Shown piece by piece: positions 33,018 through 42,041 of a stretch of 42,084 nt of DNA. Source of the DNA: an uncultured Collinsella sp. (GTDB taxonomy: Bacteria > Actinomycetota > Coriobacteriia > Coriobacteriales > Coriobacteriaceae); the NCBI GenBank assembly GCA_900543605.1, contig UQSK01000012.1, forward strand, positions 1-42,084, in the 5' to 3' direction. Each line of letters starts with the position of its first letter. The stretch's first letter is position 1. The translations under genes were made by a program, and so were the position numbers. The notes beneath the pieces are model-generated. The model did no database searches. It was not told the DNA's origin and worked only from the letters and a program-made list of their open reading frames with translations.

Positions 33018-34781
33018 ATGGCAGATTCCACCACCGATTACAACAATCTAGATCCCTTGGGTGACGAGGCGGCGGTTGTCGATGAGGTCGACGCCGCCGT
33101 CTCGGGCGCTCGCAAGAAGCCGCGCGCTGTCGATATGGTGCCCGAGGAGCCCGACGCGATGGCGCCGGACGAGGAATACCAGCTCACGCCGGCGGGCCGT
33201 CGCGAACGTATTGGGCAGATTGTTCGCCTGGTCAAAAAGTACCGCGTGTGGGATAACCTCACGCCGGTTCGTTTGCGCCGCCTGCTCGAGGAACTCGGCC
33301 CCATGTTCGTCAAGATGGGGCAGATTTTGGCCAACCGGTCCGAGATTCTGCCGCAGCGCTTTTGCGACGAGCTGCGTCGTCTGCGCTCCGACGTGGAACC
33401 GGTGCCGTACGAGGTCGTACTCAGTTGTCTGGAAGAAGAATACGGCCTGCGCCTGGGGGAGATGTTCGATGCGATCGACCCCAACCCGCTCGGTAGCGCG
33501 TCGCTCGCGCAGGTACACCGCGCTCGTCTGGTGACGGGCGAGGACGTGGCCGTCAAGGTGCAGCGCCCCGGTGCGCAGCAGGTTATGGCGCAGGACATCG
33601 ATATCATCCGCTCGGTGGTGCGCATCGTTTCCAAGTTCGTCAACACCGATCAATTCGTTGACCTGCACGGCGTAGTCGAGGAGTTGTGGACCTCGTTTCG
33701 CGAGGAGACCAACTTTTTGGCCGAGGCCAAAAACCTCAACGACTTCTACGAGTTCCATAAGAGCGTTCATGGCGTGACGTGTCCTAAATCCTATCTGGAC
33801 CTGTGCACCGAGCACGTGGTGGTCATGGACTACGTCGACGGCATTTCGATCGCCGATCCTGAACGCTTGGTGGCCGAGGGCTATGACTTGGAAAAGATCG
33901 GTGCCGCGATTGTCGAGGACTACTCGACGCAGGTGCTCGACGACGGCTTTTTCCATGCTGACCCGCATGCGGGAAATATCATCCTCAAGGACGGCATCGT
34001 TTACTTTATCGACTTGGGTATGGTCGGACGCATGTCGAGCCACGACCGCGGTATCGTCAAGGACATGATTTTCGCCGTGGCCGAGGGCGACGTGCCCAAG
34101 CTCAAGGATTCGCTCATGCGCTTTGCCGTGACGCGCGGCGATTCGGCCGAGCTTGACCATTCGGCCTTTTTGTCCGACTTGGACTTTATCGTGGCTGACT
34201 TTGCGGGACTTGACCTGAAGGATCTGGATATCGGCGAGTTTTTGACCTCGCTGCTCAATCTGGCGCGCAAAAATGACGTTGAGCTGCCGAGCGTGGTGAC
34301 GATGTTCGCCCGCGGCATGGTGACGCTCGAGGGTTTGCTGACCGAGTACATGCCCAACGTCAACATGATCCAGATCATTCAGGCTCATATCAAAAACGAG
34401 AAGAGCACCTATGCCCGCATGCGCGAGATGAGCCGCGACTTTGCCGCGAGCAGTTATCGCGCGGCGAAGGGCTCACTCGAGGCGGCTGAGTACCTGGGGC
34501 TGGCTTCGCGTATGCTCACACGCGGGCAGCTTAAGGTGAACACGCAGATCATGAGCAGCGATAAGGCGCTGCGACAGCTGGGTGGAATTATCGACCGCAT
34601 GTCGATGGCTATCGTTATCGCCGGTCTGTTTATCGGTTCGTCGGTGGTGTACTACGCACGCATCGAGCCGGTTGTGTTTGGTATCCCAGTCATTGGCTTT
34701 ATGGGCTACGTGAGTGCGCTGGTGCTGGCGCTCATGCTGGGCCGCAATATCTGGCTCAACAGCCACGGCGGCAAGCACTAG
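33018..34781 (+). CDS. ubiB: UbiB/AarF (ABC1) atypical kinase
   Basis: 587-aa ABC1/UbiB protein-kinase-like ATPase linked to isoprenoid-lipid handling. A disordered acidic N-terminus (1-55) is followed by the KxGQ segment PMFVKMGQILANRSE, the Ala-rich nucleotide loop PLGSASLAQVHRA, the VAVKVQRP lysine, EETNFLAEAKN (ExD-like), the catalytic loop FFHADPHAGNI and YFIDLGMVG in place of DFG. Two C-terminal membrane helices (MAIVIAGLFIGSSVVYY and GYVSALVLALMLG) anchor it. Ubiquinone is not expected in this lineage, so menaquinone or another polyprenyl lipid is the likelier target; this is inference. It follows the phasin-like gene directly with a weak ribosome site, suggesting coupling. Confidence 0.9.
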   Translation: MADSTTDYNNLDPLGDEAAVVDEVDAAVSGARKKPRAVDMVPEEPDAMAPDEEYQLTPAGRRERIGQIVRLVKKYRVWDNLTPVRLRRLLEELGPMFVKMGQILANRSEILPQRFCDELRRLRSDVEPVPYEVVLSCLEEEYGLRLGEMFDAIDPNPLGSASLAQVHRARLVTGEDVAVKVQRPGAQQVMAQDIDIIRSVVRIVSKFVNTDQFVDLHGVVEELWTSFREETNFLAEAKNLNDFYEFHKSVHGVTCPKSYLDLCTEHVVVMDYVDGISIADPERLVAEGYDLEKIGAAIVEDYSTQVLDDGFFHADPHAGNIILKDGIVYFIDLGMVGRMSSHDRGIVKDMIFAVAEGDVPKLKDSLMRFAVTRGDSAELDHSAFLSDLDFIVADFAGLDLKDLDIGEFLTSLLNLARKNDVELPSVVTMFARGMVTLEGLLTEYMPNVNMIQIIQAHIKNEKSTYARMREMSRDFAASSYRAAKGSLEAAEYLGLASRMLTRGQLKVNTQIMSSDKALRQLGGIIDRMSMAIVIAGLFIGSSVVYYARIEPVVFGIPVIGFMGYVSALVLALMLGRNIWLNSHGGKH

Positions 34782-34832
34782 AGGCTGCGACCGTCACCGC
34801 ATTTTCCTTTCGCAAACAATAGCTTTTACCTT

Positions 34833-34860
34833 GGGCTTCTCCTGCGTGCGAGGCCCTTTT
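34833..34860 (+). terminator. intrinsic terminator after ubiB
   Basis: GGGCTTC (34833-34839) pairs with GAGGCCC (34850-34856), one G-U pair and a 10-base loop, then TTTT. Confidence 0.7.
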
Positions 34861-34873
34861 GCGTGATAGCATG

Positions 34874-34901
34874 TTGACGGTTTTAATCGATGGCCTAGAT
34901 G
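34874..34901 (+). promoter_or_regulatory. promoter of the B12 riboswitch transcript
   Basis: TTGACG (34874-34879) is a near-consensus -35. TAGATG (34896-34901), 16 bases on, is a weak -10. Placement between the ubiB terminator and the riboswitch fits. Confidence 0.45.
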
Positions 34902-34940
34902 GTGGTGCGGAGACGCACGAATGCGCGGTTTTCCTGCGCG

Positions 34941-35067
34941 TTTGGGAGAATCGGGGTGCAAGTCCCCGGCTGTACCAGTAACCGTAATTCCTCTTGGCTC
35001 GGGATGTTCGCGTCGCAGATCGGACGGCGCGCCTGAGCCGTTAAGGTTAAGTCGGATCGCCTCCCAT
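34941..35067 (+). promoter_or_regulatory. cobalamin (B12) riboswitch
   Basis: The conserved core GGGAGAATCGGGGTGCAAGT (34944-34963) is followed by CCCCGGCTGTACCAGTAACCGT, matching the GGGAA...GGUGnAAnUCC...GCUG...GUAACnGU pattern of cobalamin riboswitches. A GGCTC/GAGCC arm follows (about 34996-35038). The 3' B12 box AAGTCGGATCGCCTCCC is at 35049-35065. The outer helix can form between GGGAG (34944-34948) and CTCCC (35061-35065). Between it and the start codon, GCGGC/GCCGC hairpins (about 35080-35095) could form the expression platform that hides or exposes the AAGGAGG at 35119-35125. That favours translational control, with B12 repressing the downstream surface proteins. Confidence 0.88.
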
Positions 35068-35131
35068 CTTGCATGCGGCTGCGGCGTATGCCGCCGGTGT
35101 GCATAGGGCTCTGGAGGGAAGGAGGACCCCG

Positions 35132-38100
35132 ATGGGGGAACTCGAGCGCAACATGCGCGATGACGTGGGGCAGCCTCAAGGCAACGCTCCAAGTACAGAC
35201 AATGGGGGACAAATGGATATGTTTGAGGACGAGCGTGAGCGCGCCTCGTTGCATCGCAGTGGCGCGATTGCACGCGGTGTAGCCAAGTGCTGCCTGGTGG
35301 CATTCCTGGCCTTCGCGATGGCCTTTGGCACCACGCCGGCTCAGCTGTGGGCCGAGGGCGCCGAGGGCATTGCCGATGCTGTGGCTCAGGCTGCGACGCC
35401 GAGTGAGGGCGCGGGTGCCGCGGACGGTACTGCCGACCAGGGCAAGGCCTAGGTTTCGGATTCCGGGAGCGCGCCTGCAGCTAGTGCCGCCACTACAGAG
35501 GCGGCAACTGGCGACGAAGGCTCGGCGACGGGGGAGAGCCCTGCCACGAGCGAGCAGTCTTCGACGGCATCCGCTGGCCAAGCAGGATCTGCCGCCGCGA
35601 CTGCCGTCCAGACAGAGAACCCGACAGAAACCGGCGATGTCGCCAAGAAGCAAGTCGAGGTCTCGTTCTCGATTATCGGCACCGATGCCGACGGCAAGGC
35701 TCAGACCTGGGTGGCACCTACGCAGCTCAAGCTCGATGAGGGCGCGACGGCTGCGGATGCCTTCATTAAGCTGCAGGAGAAGACGGGCTTCAAGGCGAAG
35801 TACGATCCGAACACGGCATACGGTTTCTACCTCGAAAGCATCACATCCCCGAGCGATGGCCGCACGCTTGCCTACGATCCGACGACTTATGCCTTCTGGC
35901 AGCTGTTCGTCGACGGCGCGTCTTCCTCGGTTGGCGCGAGCAGCGTCAAGCTCACCCAGGGGCAGAAGATTGAGTTTGCCTATACGGCTGGTAGCTCGTC
36001 CCCTGTCGTTAAGGACCAGCTTGCTGCGAATGTGACCGTCATTGGTCGCGATGCCCAGGGTAAGACTCAGACTTGGGTCGATAACGCGCAGTATGTGGTG
36101 ACGTCTGGTTCGAGTGCGCTTGACCTTACGAAGGTCGCGCTCGAGGCAAACGACATCGACGCCGTTGCTGCGGGCTCCTTCATTCTGAGCCTAAAGTACA
36201 ATGGCGTTGAGATGGGCACGCCCCAAGATTATTCGTCCTATTGGCAGTTGTTCATCAACGGCAAGTCGAGTGACTATACGGCGGACAATGTCACCATCCA
36301 TGCTGGCGATACCGTCACGTGGTTCTACGGTGGCTGGGGCGACCAGTTGCCGTCCGATTCCGTCCATGCTTCTGTTCAGGTGCTCGGTAAGGACAAGGAC
36401 GGCAAGCAGCAGGTTTGGGCTTCGACGGGCCAGACGAGTCTCAAGGCGGGCTCTACTGCCAAGGATCTCCTTGAGCAGACCGGCCTTACTCTCGATGCTG
36501 GCGAATCGTCTTGGGGCTGGTTCCTCAACGGCATTTATTCGCCGTTCGATGGTAAGTCCTATGGCTGGGATGCTGCGACCAATAGCTATTGGCGCTTCTA
36601 CGTAAATGGCAAGTTCGCCGACGTTGGCGCCGGTGCCTACGAGCTCCAAGAGGGTGACGCCGTCACCTTTATGTATGGTGCTGACGCCGATGCCCTTCCT
36701 GGCCAGGTTCTTGGTTCTGTCGATGTTATCGGTCCCGATGTCAACGGCAACAATACTCGCTGGGGCTCGGCAAGCAACGTTTCTCTGCCCGAAGGCTCTA
36801 CGGCTCAGGATTTCATTGAGACGGTTCTGAAGGCAAAGCGCGTTGATTACAAGGCCTCCCAGAGTGGTGCATACTGGTTCCTCAATTCCGTTACTTCGCC
36901 ATTCGATCACAAGCCGTATGTCTGGGATGCTGCGACCAATAAATATTGGCACCTTTATATCAATGGAGAGCCCTCCTTACTCTGCGCCAATCAGATTACG
37001 CTCAAGAGCGGCGATAAGGTTACGCTTGCATATACCACCGACGATTCGGCCATGCCCGATCCCGACAAGATTTTCGTGGACCCGAGTGCGACGACTCCTG
37101 ATTGGGATGCCGAGTGGGCCGGCTACGGCAACAGCGGCAACGGTTCGACCGTAACGGATGCCAAGACGCCTGCGCAGGCCGCCGGTCTTAAGTGGGCCTT
37201 CGATTGGAAGGCCGAGTCTGGTCAGCAGTATGCCAACTGCAGCGAACCTGTCATCGCTAACGGCTTTGTGTACATCGCGACCGAGAACGAGCTCATTAAG
37301 ATCGATTCGTCCACGGGCAAAAAGGTTGCTTCTGCGCCGCTTGCCTCCAAGGTGAGCTATACCTCTCGTCCGATCTATACCAATGGCCTTATCATCGTTC
37401 CGCTCAACGGCGGTGCGGTCCAGGCGATTACTGCAGACAAGCTGATCTGCAAGTGGCTGACGCCTGGTTTGACGGATTTGACGCAGAGCTCCTGCACCGT
37501 CGTTTCGGACGGCGAGTACGTCTATGTAGGCTCGGTCGATATTTCGTATGACGAGAATTACAACGCGACCTACGGCAACGGCTCCTTTGCACGCATTAAG
37601 ATTGCCACGGGCGAAGTTTCTTGGCAGAACATCGACCCTACCGAGGGCTATTACTGGACTGGTGCGGCTTTGACGGATAAGTATGCCATCGTTCCTACGA
37701 GCGCGGGTACGCTTAAGTGCATTGATAAGACGACGGGCGATGTCGTTTCGACCATGGAGCTCGGCGCTGTCGCAAATGCCGATTGCATTGCCGATCCGTC
37801 CAATGGTTCGACCTTCTATCAGATGACGCACGACGGAAAGCTCCATGTGATTTCGCTTTCGGCGAAGGGTGTGCTGAGTGCACAGAAGACGGTTGATCTG
37901 GGCCTTACGAATAATCTGAGCGCCCCTGCGGTGTTTGGTGACAATCTGATTGTCGGCGGACAGACGGCTACGGGCTCTGCTCTGGTTCTCTATAACCTGA
38001 AGACGGGTAAGACCACGATGGTCGCTGCCGCCGACGGCAAGGCGCTGCCGGCTGGCCTCAACGGTATTGCCGCTACTCCGCTGGTGAGTGTTCAGGGCGG

Positions 38101-39004
38101 CAAGACCCATGTGTACTTCACCGTTAACAGCGCGGATAGCAAAGATTACGTCAACTATTCTGCTGGTGGCGGCGTGTACCGCTATACGCTCGGCGATGCA
38201 GAGGCGACGCAGATTTATGATGCGGCTGGCCATTACCAGTACTGTGACTCTCCGGTCATTGCCGATGCATCTGGCAACCTGTACTACATCAATGACTCGG
38301 GCACGCTGTTCAAGCTTGGGGCCGTTGAGTCTTGGACGGTTGCCTTTAATTCCAACGGCGGGTCTGCTTGCGACACTAAGTTTGTTGCTACGGCCGATGG
38401 CAAGCTGGTCAAGCCGGCCGATCCGACGCGCGATGGCTACACTTTCGGCGGTTGGTATACCGATGAGGCTTGCACGCAGGCGTATGACTTTAGCATGTCG
38501 GTAACGGCCGACCTGACGCTGTATGCCAAGTGGACCAAGAATGCCGTTAACCCTGGCGGTAATGGCGGTTCTGGCCCCAATGGCGGCAATGGTGGCGCTG
38601 GCAACGGTTCCGGTGCTGGCGCTGGCACTGGTTCCGGCTCTAAGGGCCAGCAGGCCGGCGGCGCTATCGCCCCGGGTCAGAAGCCGACGACCAAGACGAC
38701 GGTGTCGACCAAGACCGAGACCAAGGACAACAAGTCCGACAAGAAGGACTCCGATAAGTCCGATAAGAAGGACGAGAAGAAGTCTGACAAGAAGGACAGC
38801 AAGTCCGACAAGAAGTCTGATTCCAAGTCCGATACGGGTGCTGCTTCTACGACCACTGCTAAGAAGTCCTCTAGTGCTTCCGAGCAGGAGACTGGCACCA
38901 ACCCGCTCGCCATCGTTGGCATCGCCGCCGGCGTGATTGGCCTCGCGCTCATCGCCGTCTTCGTGCTGACCAAGCGCGGCAAGGGTGACGGTAATGCTCG
39001 ATAA
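35132..39004 (+). pseudogene. B12-capture surface protein: 4x DUF4430, beta-propeller; in-frame TAG
   Basis: One frame of 1,290 codons with TAG at codon 107 (35450-35452). Before it: a hydrophilic N-terminus, then a signal helix (AKCCLVAFLAFAMAFG, about 51-66) with likely cleavage near QLWAEG. After it in the same frame: Ser/Ala/Thr linker (108-170), four DUF4430 repeats (about 172-297, 298-410, 411-528, 529-645), each with a YWQLFVDG/YWRFYVNG-like strand; a PQQ-type beta-propeller (about 685-1067); an InlB-type repeat (TFGGWYTDEACTQAYDF); a Gly-rich then Lys/Asp-rich stalk; and a membrane helix with basic tail. DUF4430 is the C-terminal domain of transcobalamin and intrinsic factor. With the riboswitch this points to B12 binding. 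The codon is one base from CAG, GAG or AAG. No ribosome site allows restart downstream, and a restart would lack the signal peptide. AAGGAGG sets the ATG. Confidence 0.85.
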
Positions 39005-39896
39005 GCCCAAGGAGACTAACGGGCAACAGCCCGATCCCTCGTTTATCCAGCTCGATGACCCAAAGAAAAAGGGCGCCGCTTCGGCGGCGTCCGCCTCTCG
39101 TCGCAAGGCGCTTCTCGGTGTTCTGACTGCCGCGTGCACCATTCTGATCGTCGTCTCGCTGGGTTTCGTCCATCCTTCCACAAGCGGTGCCTGGTCCATC
39201 GACTGGATCATTCAGACCGTGACGGGGGAGAGCGTCGTCACCAAGGACTCCAAGGGGTCTGGCTCGTCTGCCGCTTCGGGCGAGGCCAGTTCCGAGGATT
39301 CCAAGTCATCGAATGATGCAAAAGACGAGTCCAAGGGCTCGAACGACGCCAAGGACGATTCCGAGTCTTCGCACAAGGAATCGGACAAAAGCTCGGATAG
39401 CAAGAAGTCCGATGGTCAGGACGGCAAGAAGTCTGGAGATAAATCCGCTGCCCAGAATACGGGAGCCGGCGATACTCCCAATGTGTCTGGCGGTGCTTCT
39501 TCGGGCGGCGGTCAGTCGTCTGATGGAGCCTCCAGCTCTAATGGCGGAAGCGCTCCCTCGGGCGGACAGGGCGGCTCGCAGGAGTCCAACTACGTCACGG
39601 TAACGGTTTCGGTCACATCGAGCGCTGTGGGCAATCCTGTGTCCTCTGGTGGCACCTTTACCTTTATCGAAGGCGCTACCGTCTACGATGCCCTGTGTGC
39701 GCTGGGCCTTTCTGTCAACGCGCATGGCTCGTCGTACGGCACGTACGTTTCCGCGATTGGCGGTTTGGCCGAGAAACAGCACGGCGGCACGAGCGGCTGG
39801 ATGTACTCCGTCAACGGCACATCGCCCATGACGGCGTGCAGCAACTACGTTCTCTCCAATGGCGACAACGTGGTTTGGTATTACGTGACAGGCTAG
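38994..39896 (+). CDS. membrane-anchored DUF4430 protein
   Basis: 300-aa companion of the larger DUF4430 protein. A cytoplasmic basic segment (PKKKGAASAASASRRK) precedes one membrane helix (ALLGVLTAACTILIVVSLGF, about 41-60). A long Ser/Asp/Lys-rich spacer (about 80-195) then carries one C-terminal DUF4430 domain (about 197-300) with TVYDALCALGLSVNAHG, GTYVSAIGGLAEKQHGG and GWMYSVNG, closer to the transcobalamin-type consensus than the upstream copies. It overlaps the end of the preceding gene by 11 bases with AAGG upstream, so it is translationally coupled and shares the riboswitch. Start 38994 is preferred; a GTG at 38985 is possible. Likely holds cobalamin near the membrane for an importer that is not in this window. 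Confidence 0.85.
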   Translation: MLDKPKETNGQQPDPSFIQLDDPKKKGAASAASASRRKALLGVLTAACTILIVVSLGFVHPSTSGAWSIDWIIQTVTGESVVTKDSKGSGSSAASGEASSEDSKSSNDAKDESKGSNDAKDDSESSHKESDKSSDSKKSDGQDGKKSGDKSAAQNTGAGDTPNVSGGASSGGGQSSDGASSSNGGSAPSGGQGGSQESNYVTVTVSVTSSAVGNPVSSGGTFTFIEGATVYDALCALGLSVNAHGSSYGTYVSAIGGLAEKQHGGTSGWMYSVNGTSPMTACSNYVLSNGDNVVWYYVTG

Positions 39897-39916
39897 AGGC
39901 CTCGACATAGCGCGCC

Positions 39917-39956
39917 AAACGGGCGGTTCGGACCAACATCCGGGCCGCCCGTTTTT
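39917..39956 (+). terminator. intrinsic terminator of the DUF4430 operon
   Basis: AAACGGGCGG (39917-39926) pairs with CCGCCCGTTT (39945-39954). The loop holds a further CGGA/TCCG pair, and TTTTT follows. It lies 20 bases after the stop. Confidence 0.9.
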
Positions 39957-39993
39957 CGTGCGAATGGGGCCGGGTCGCCGGGTCTCTCGGCAA

Positions 39994-40028
39994 ACAAAAA
40001 CCGGTTGGAATGGGAATTCCAACCGGTT
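39994..40028 (-). terminator. terminator of the gtrA-like gene (minus strand)
   Basis: Perfect 13-bp stem AACCGGTTGGAAT (39999-40011) with its complement (40016-40028) and a 4-base loop. On the minus strand it is followed by TTTTTGTTTG, 25 bases after the GtrA stop. Confidence 0.88.
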
Positions 40029-40053
40029 ATACATTCAAGCAAATGGTGATCGA

Positions 40054-40461
40054 CTACGACCGTGCGCCCTCGAGGAAGAAGCGACGGCTAAAGTAGTTGT
40101 ACCAGGTGACCAAGAACGTGGCGATGGCCTTCATGGCCTGGTAGCCGATGCTCAAAAACGTGACACCCACAAACATGTACAGGTCGTTGAGGCCCAGGCC
40201 GATCACCGACAGGATGGTGAAGATCGTGAACTCGCGCTTGCGGCTCATGCCCTCGCGGTGGTCGAACACGTACTTCATGCTGAGCCAGTAGTTGACCACG
40301 ACGGACGTGATAAACGAAACCGTGGTGCTCATCAAAAAGTCGAGGTGGAACAGCTCGACGAGCGCAATGAGCATGCCCCAGTCGATGCCAAAGGAGATAA
40401 GACCCACGACGGCAAACTTGAGGAACTGCTTGGTATGAGGTTGTGCCAGCGCCTTGCGCAC
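40054..40461 (-). CDS. GtrA-family membrane protein (copy 1)
   Basis: 135-aa four-helix GtrA-like protein. Helices: FLKFAVVGLISFGIDWGMLIAL, MSTTVSFITSVVVNYWLSMKYVF, FTIFTILSVIGLGLNDLYMFVG and a last one ending NYFSRRFFLEG. The family moves or flips polyprenyl-linked sugars for cell-surface glycan modification. It starts with GTG at 40461 and a weak ribosome site, so the true start may differ by a few residues. It is clearly paralogous to the next gene (MSRKREF against MSRRREF, LSVIGLGLND against LSVIGLALND). No glycosyltransferase is in view. Confidence 0.85.
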   Translation of the reverse strand: MRKALAQPHTKQFLKFAVVGLISFGIDWGMLIALVELFHLDFLMSTTVSFITSVVVNYWLSMKYVFDHREGMSRKREFTIFTILSVIGLGLNDLYMFVGVTFLSIGYQAMKAIATFLVTWYNYFSRRFFLEGARS

Positions 40462-40608
40462 GTAATCACATCCAATGCGTTGATGAATCGAGCAGAGGAT
40501 ACTTTAGAGCTTTTGCAAGGGAAACGTAAGGTCTTTGCCAAGAACTATACGAACTCGTCAAATTTTCAAGAGCTAATCCGCAGACGTTGAAAAATTGCCC
40601 GTAAACGA

Positions 40609-40660
40609 ACGATGCCCACGGGCGATACTGTACTGAGCGCGCATTGTCCGTGGGCATCGT
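40609..40660. repeat. 13-bp inverted repeat between the gtrA copies
   Basis: ACGATGCCCACGG (40609-40621) and its perfect complement (40648-40660) flank a 26-base loop, 19 bases after the stop of GtrA copy 2 on the minus strand. Only a short T-rich tail (TCGTTT) follows, so it is a possible weak terminator for that gene. Confidence 0.55.
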
Positions 40661-40679
40661 AAGGTTGTAAGGTTGCGAG

Positions 40680-41075
40680 TTACTTGGTCTCGTCGCCCTC
40701 CAGGAAGACCTTTCGGGTCACAAAGTTGTAGACCATGACAAGCGCGGTGGCGCAGATCTTGGCGATATTGGCCTCGAGTCCCAGGCCGGCGTTGAGTGTC
40801 AGCACGATACCGTCGTTGAGTGCCAGGCCGATCACGGACAGCACGACAAAGATGATGAACTCGCGGCGGCGGCTCATGTCCTCCTTGTGTGCAAACACGT
40901 ACTTCATGCTCGCGACGTAGTTAAAGATGAGCGAGACGATAAAGCCGCTGGTGTTGGCGATTAGGATATTGAGGCCCAGACCGTAGTGGAGCAGATTCAT
41001 GATGCCAAAGTCGATGACGGTGGCAATGACGCCGACGACGCCAAACTTCATGATCTGCGCAAGGAGCTTTTGCAT
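40680..41075 (-). CDS. GtrA-family membrane protein (copy 2)
   Basis: 131-aa four-helix GtrA-like protein: IMKFGVVGVIATVIDFGIMNLL, TSGFIVSLIFNYVASMKYVFA, FIIFVVLSVIGLALNDGIVLT and ICATALVMVYNFVTRKVFLEG. Start ATG 41075 (MQKLLAQIMKF) follows TAAGGCAGG and gives the usual family N-terminus. The frame extends to 41138 but that would add 21 unlikely residues. It is a paralogue of the downstream copy, in tandem with about 220 bases between. Probably polyprenyl-sugar or related lipid translocation in the envelope; substrate unknown. Confidence 0.87.
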   Translation of the reverse strand: MQKLLAQIMKFGVVGVIATVIDFGIMNLLHYGLGLNILIANTSGFIVSLIFNYVASMKYVFAHKEDMSRRREFIIFVVLSVIGLALNDGIVLTLNAGLGLEANIAKICATALVMVYNFVTRKVFLEGDETK

Positions 41076-41153
41076 GGTACCTGCCTTAGGGTGGCGCCGC
41101 GGCGCCGTGGGGATGACAAACTCAGCAAGTTTAGCCAATCCCCGCAGGCGGGG

Positions 41154-42041
41154 CTAGGCGCGCTCCTCGATAGCACCGTTTCTATATGCATCGAGCAACT
41201 GGCGCAGGTCCTGGATTTGGCTGCGGATCTTGGCGCCCGTATCGGTATCGCTGACCATGCGGCGGCGGTCGGCCTCGTCAAAGCGGTTGGTCTCGCTCTC
41301 GATGTCTACGTTGCGCGTGAGTGCCTCGGCAACCGTCGTAAAGGCCCGGTGCGACTTGAGGCGGCAGCCGCGCGAGCTCGAGATGAGCGTATAGCCGGCG
41401 ATACCCGTCTTGGGATGGTAAGCGCGGCAGAAGCCGCCATCGATGACCAGCAGCTTGCCCTCGGCGCGGATGGGCTGCTCGCCCTTGGTGGTTTTAACGG
41501 GCGTGTGGCCGTTGATGATGTGGCCGGTCGGCGAACATGCCATGGGCGCGACGCCAAACTCGCGCATGATGTCATCGCAGACCGAGGGCGACTTGGTAAG
41601 CGTAAAGTACGGGTCCATCGGCTCGACCCAGGTGCTCTTATCGGCGATATAGGCGCGCTCAAAGGTACGCACCAGGCGTCCGCTGGCGGGTGAGTTAAAG
41701 CCAATCCACAGGTACCACATCCAGTCGAGAGCGTCGCGGTCGCCCACGCGCCAGGCGCGGCGGGCGATGTGGTCGCAAAAATCGAGATAATCGCGGCCAG
41801 CGTGCCAGGTGCCCAAGCAGTTCATGCTGCTAAAGGTGCCGTCTTCGTTGAGCGGAACGCAGCCGTGGAAGAGCAGGTTGCCGTTGGCGACCTTGTACAT
41901 CGAGCCATGGGAATAGAGGAAATCGATATGGCGATGCAGGTGATCGGCGGTGACAAACTCGGACACGAGCTTGTCGATGATGTGCTGCTCCTGGGGCGTG
42001 AGCGTATAGGGGTCCGCCGGGTCGACGGTGGGGAAGTCGTT
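41154..42041 (-). CDS. fbp: fructose-1,6-bisphosphatase class III, C-terminal part
   Basis: C-terminal ~295 residues of a Firmicutes-type (class III) FBPase, the gluconeogenic enzyme hydrolysing fructose-1,6-bisphosphate; the full family length is about 640 aa. Landmarks: LYSHGSMYKVANGNLLFHGCVPLNEDG is represented by HGSMYKVANGNLLFHG and VPLNEDG, then GHIINGHTPVK, GKLLVIDGGF and TGIAGYTLI, typical of the metallophosphatase fold. The 5' end is lost at the contig edge, and an apparent start at 42056 lies in adapter (MYKRQ). A GC-rich hairpin (CCCCGCCTGCGGGG on the minus strand) directly follows the stop. Confidence 0.93.
   Translation of the reverse strand, partial: NDFPTVDPADPYTLTPQEQHIIDKLVSEFVTADHLHRHIDFLYSHGSMYKVANGNLLFHGCVPLNEDGTFSSMNCLGTWHAGRDYLDFCDHIARRAWRVGDRDALDWMWYLWIGFNSPASGRLVRTFERAYIADKSTWVEPMDPYFTLTKSPSVCDDIMREFGVAPMACSPTGHIINGHTPVKTTKGEQPIRAEGKLLVIDGGFCRAYHPKTGIAGYTLISSSRGCRLKSHRAFTTVAEALTRNVDIESETNRFDEADRRRMVSDTDTGAKIRSQIQDLRQLLDAYRNGAIEERA

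Noticed and set aside
35711..39004. A separate 1,097-aa gene starting with GTG at 35711
   Set aside because: The GTG lies inside the first DUF4430 repeat, has no ribosome site and no signal peptide. The frame is continuous with the signal-bearing start at 35132 apart from one TAG.
36977..39211. A 744-codon antisense frame over the DUF4430 protein
   Set aside because: Shadow of the repetitive plus-strand gene. No start signal or domain.
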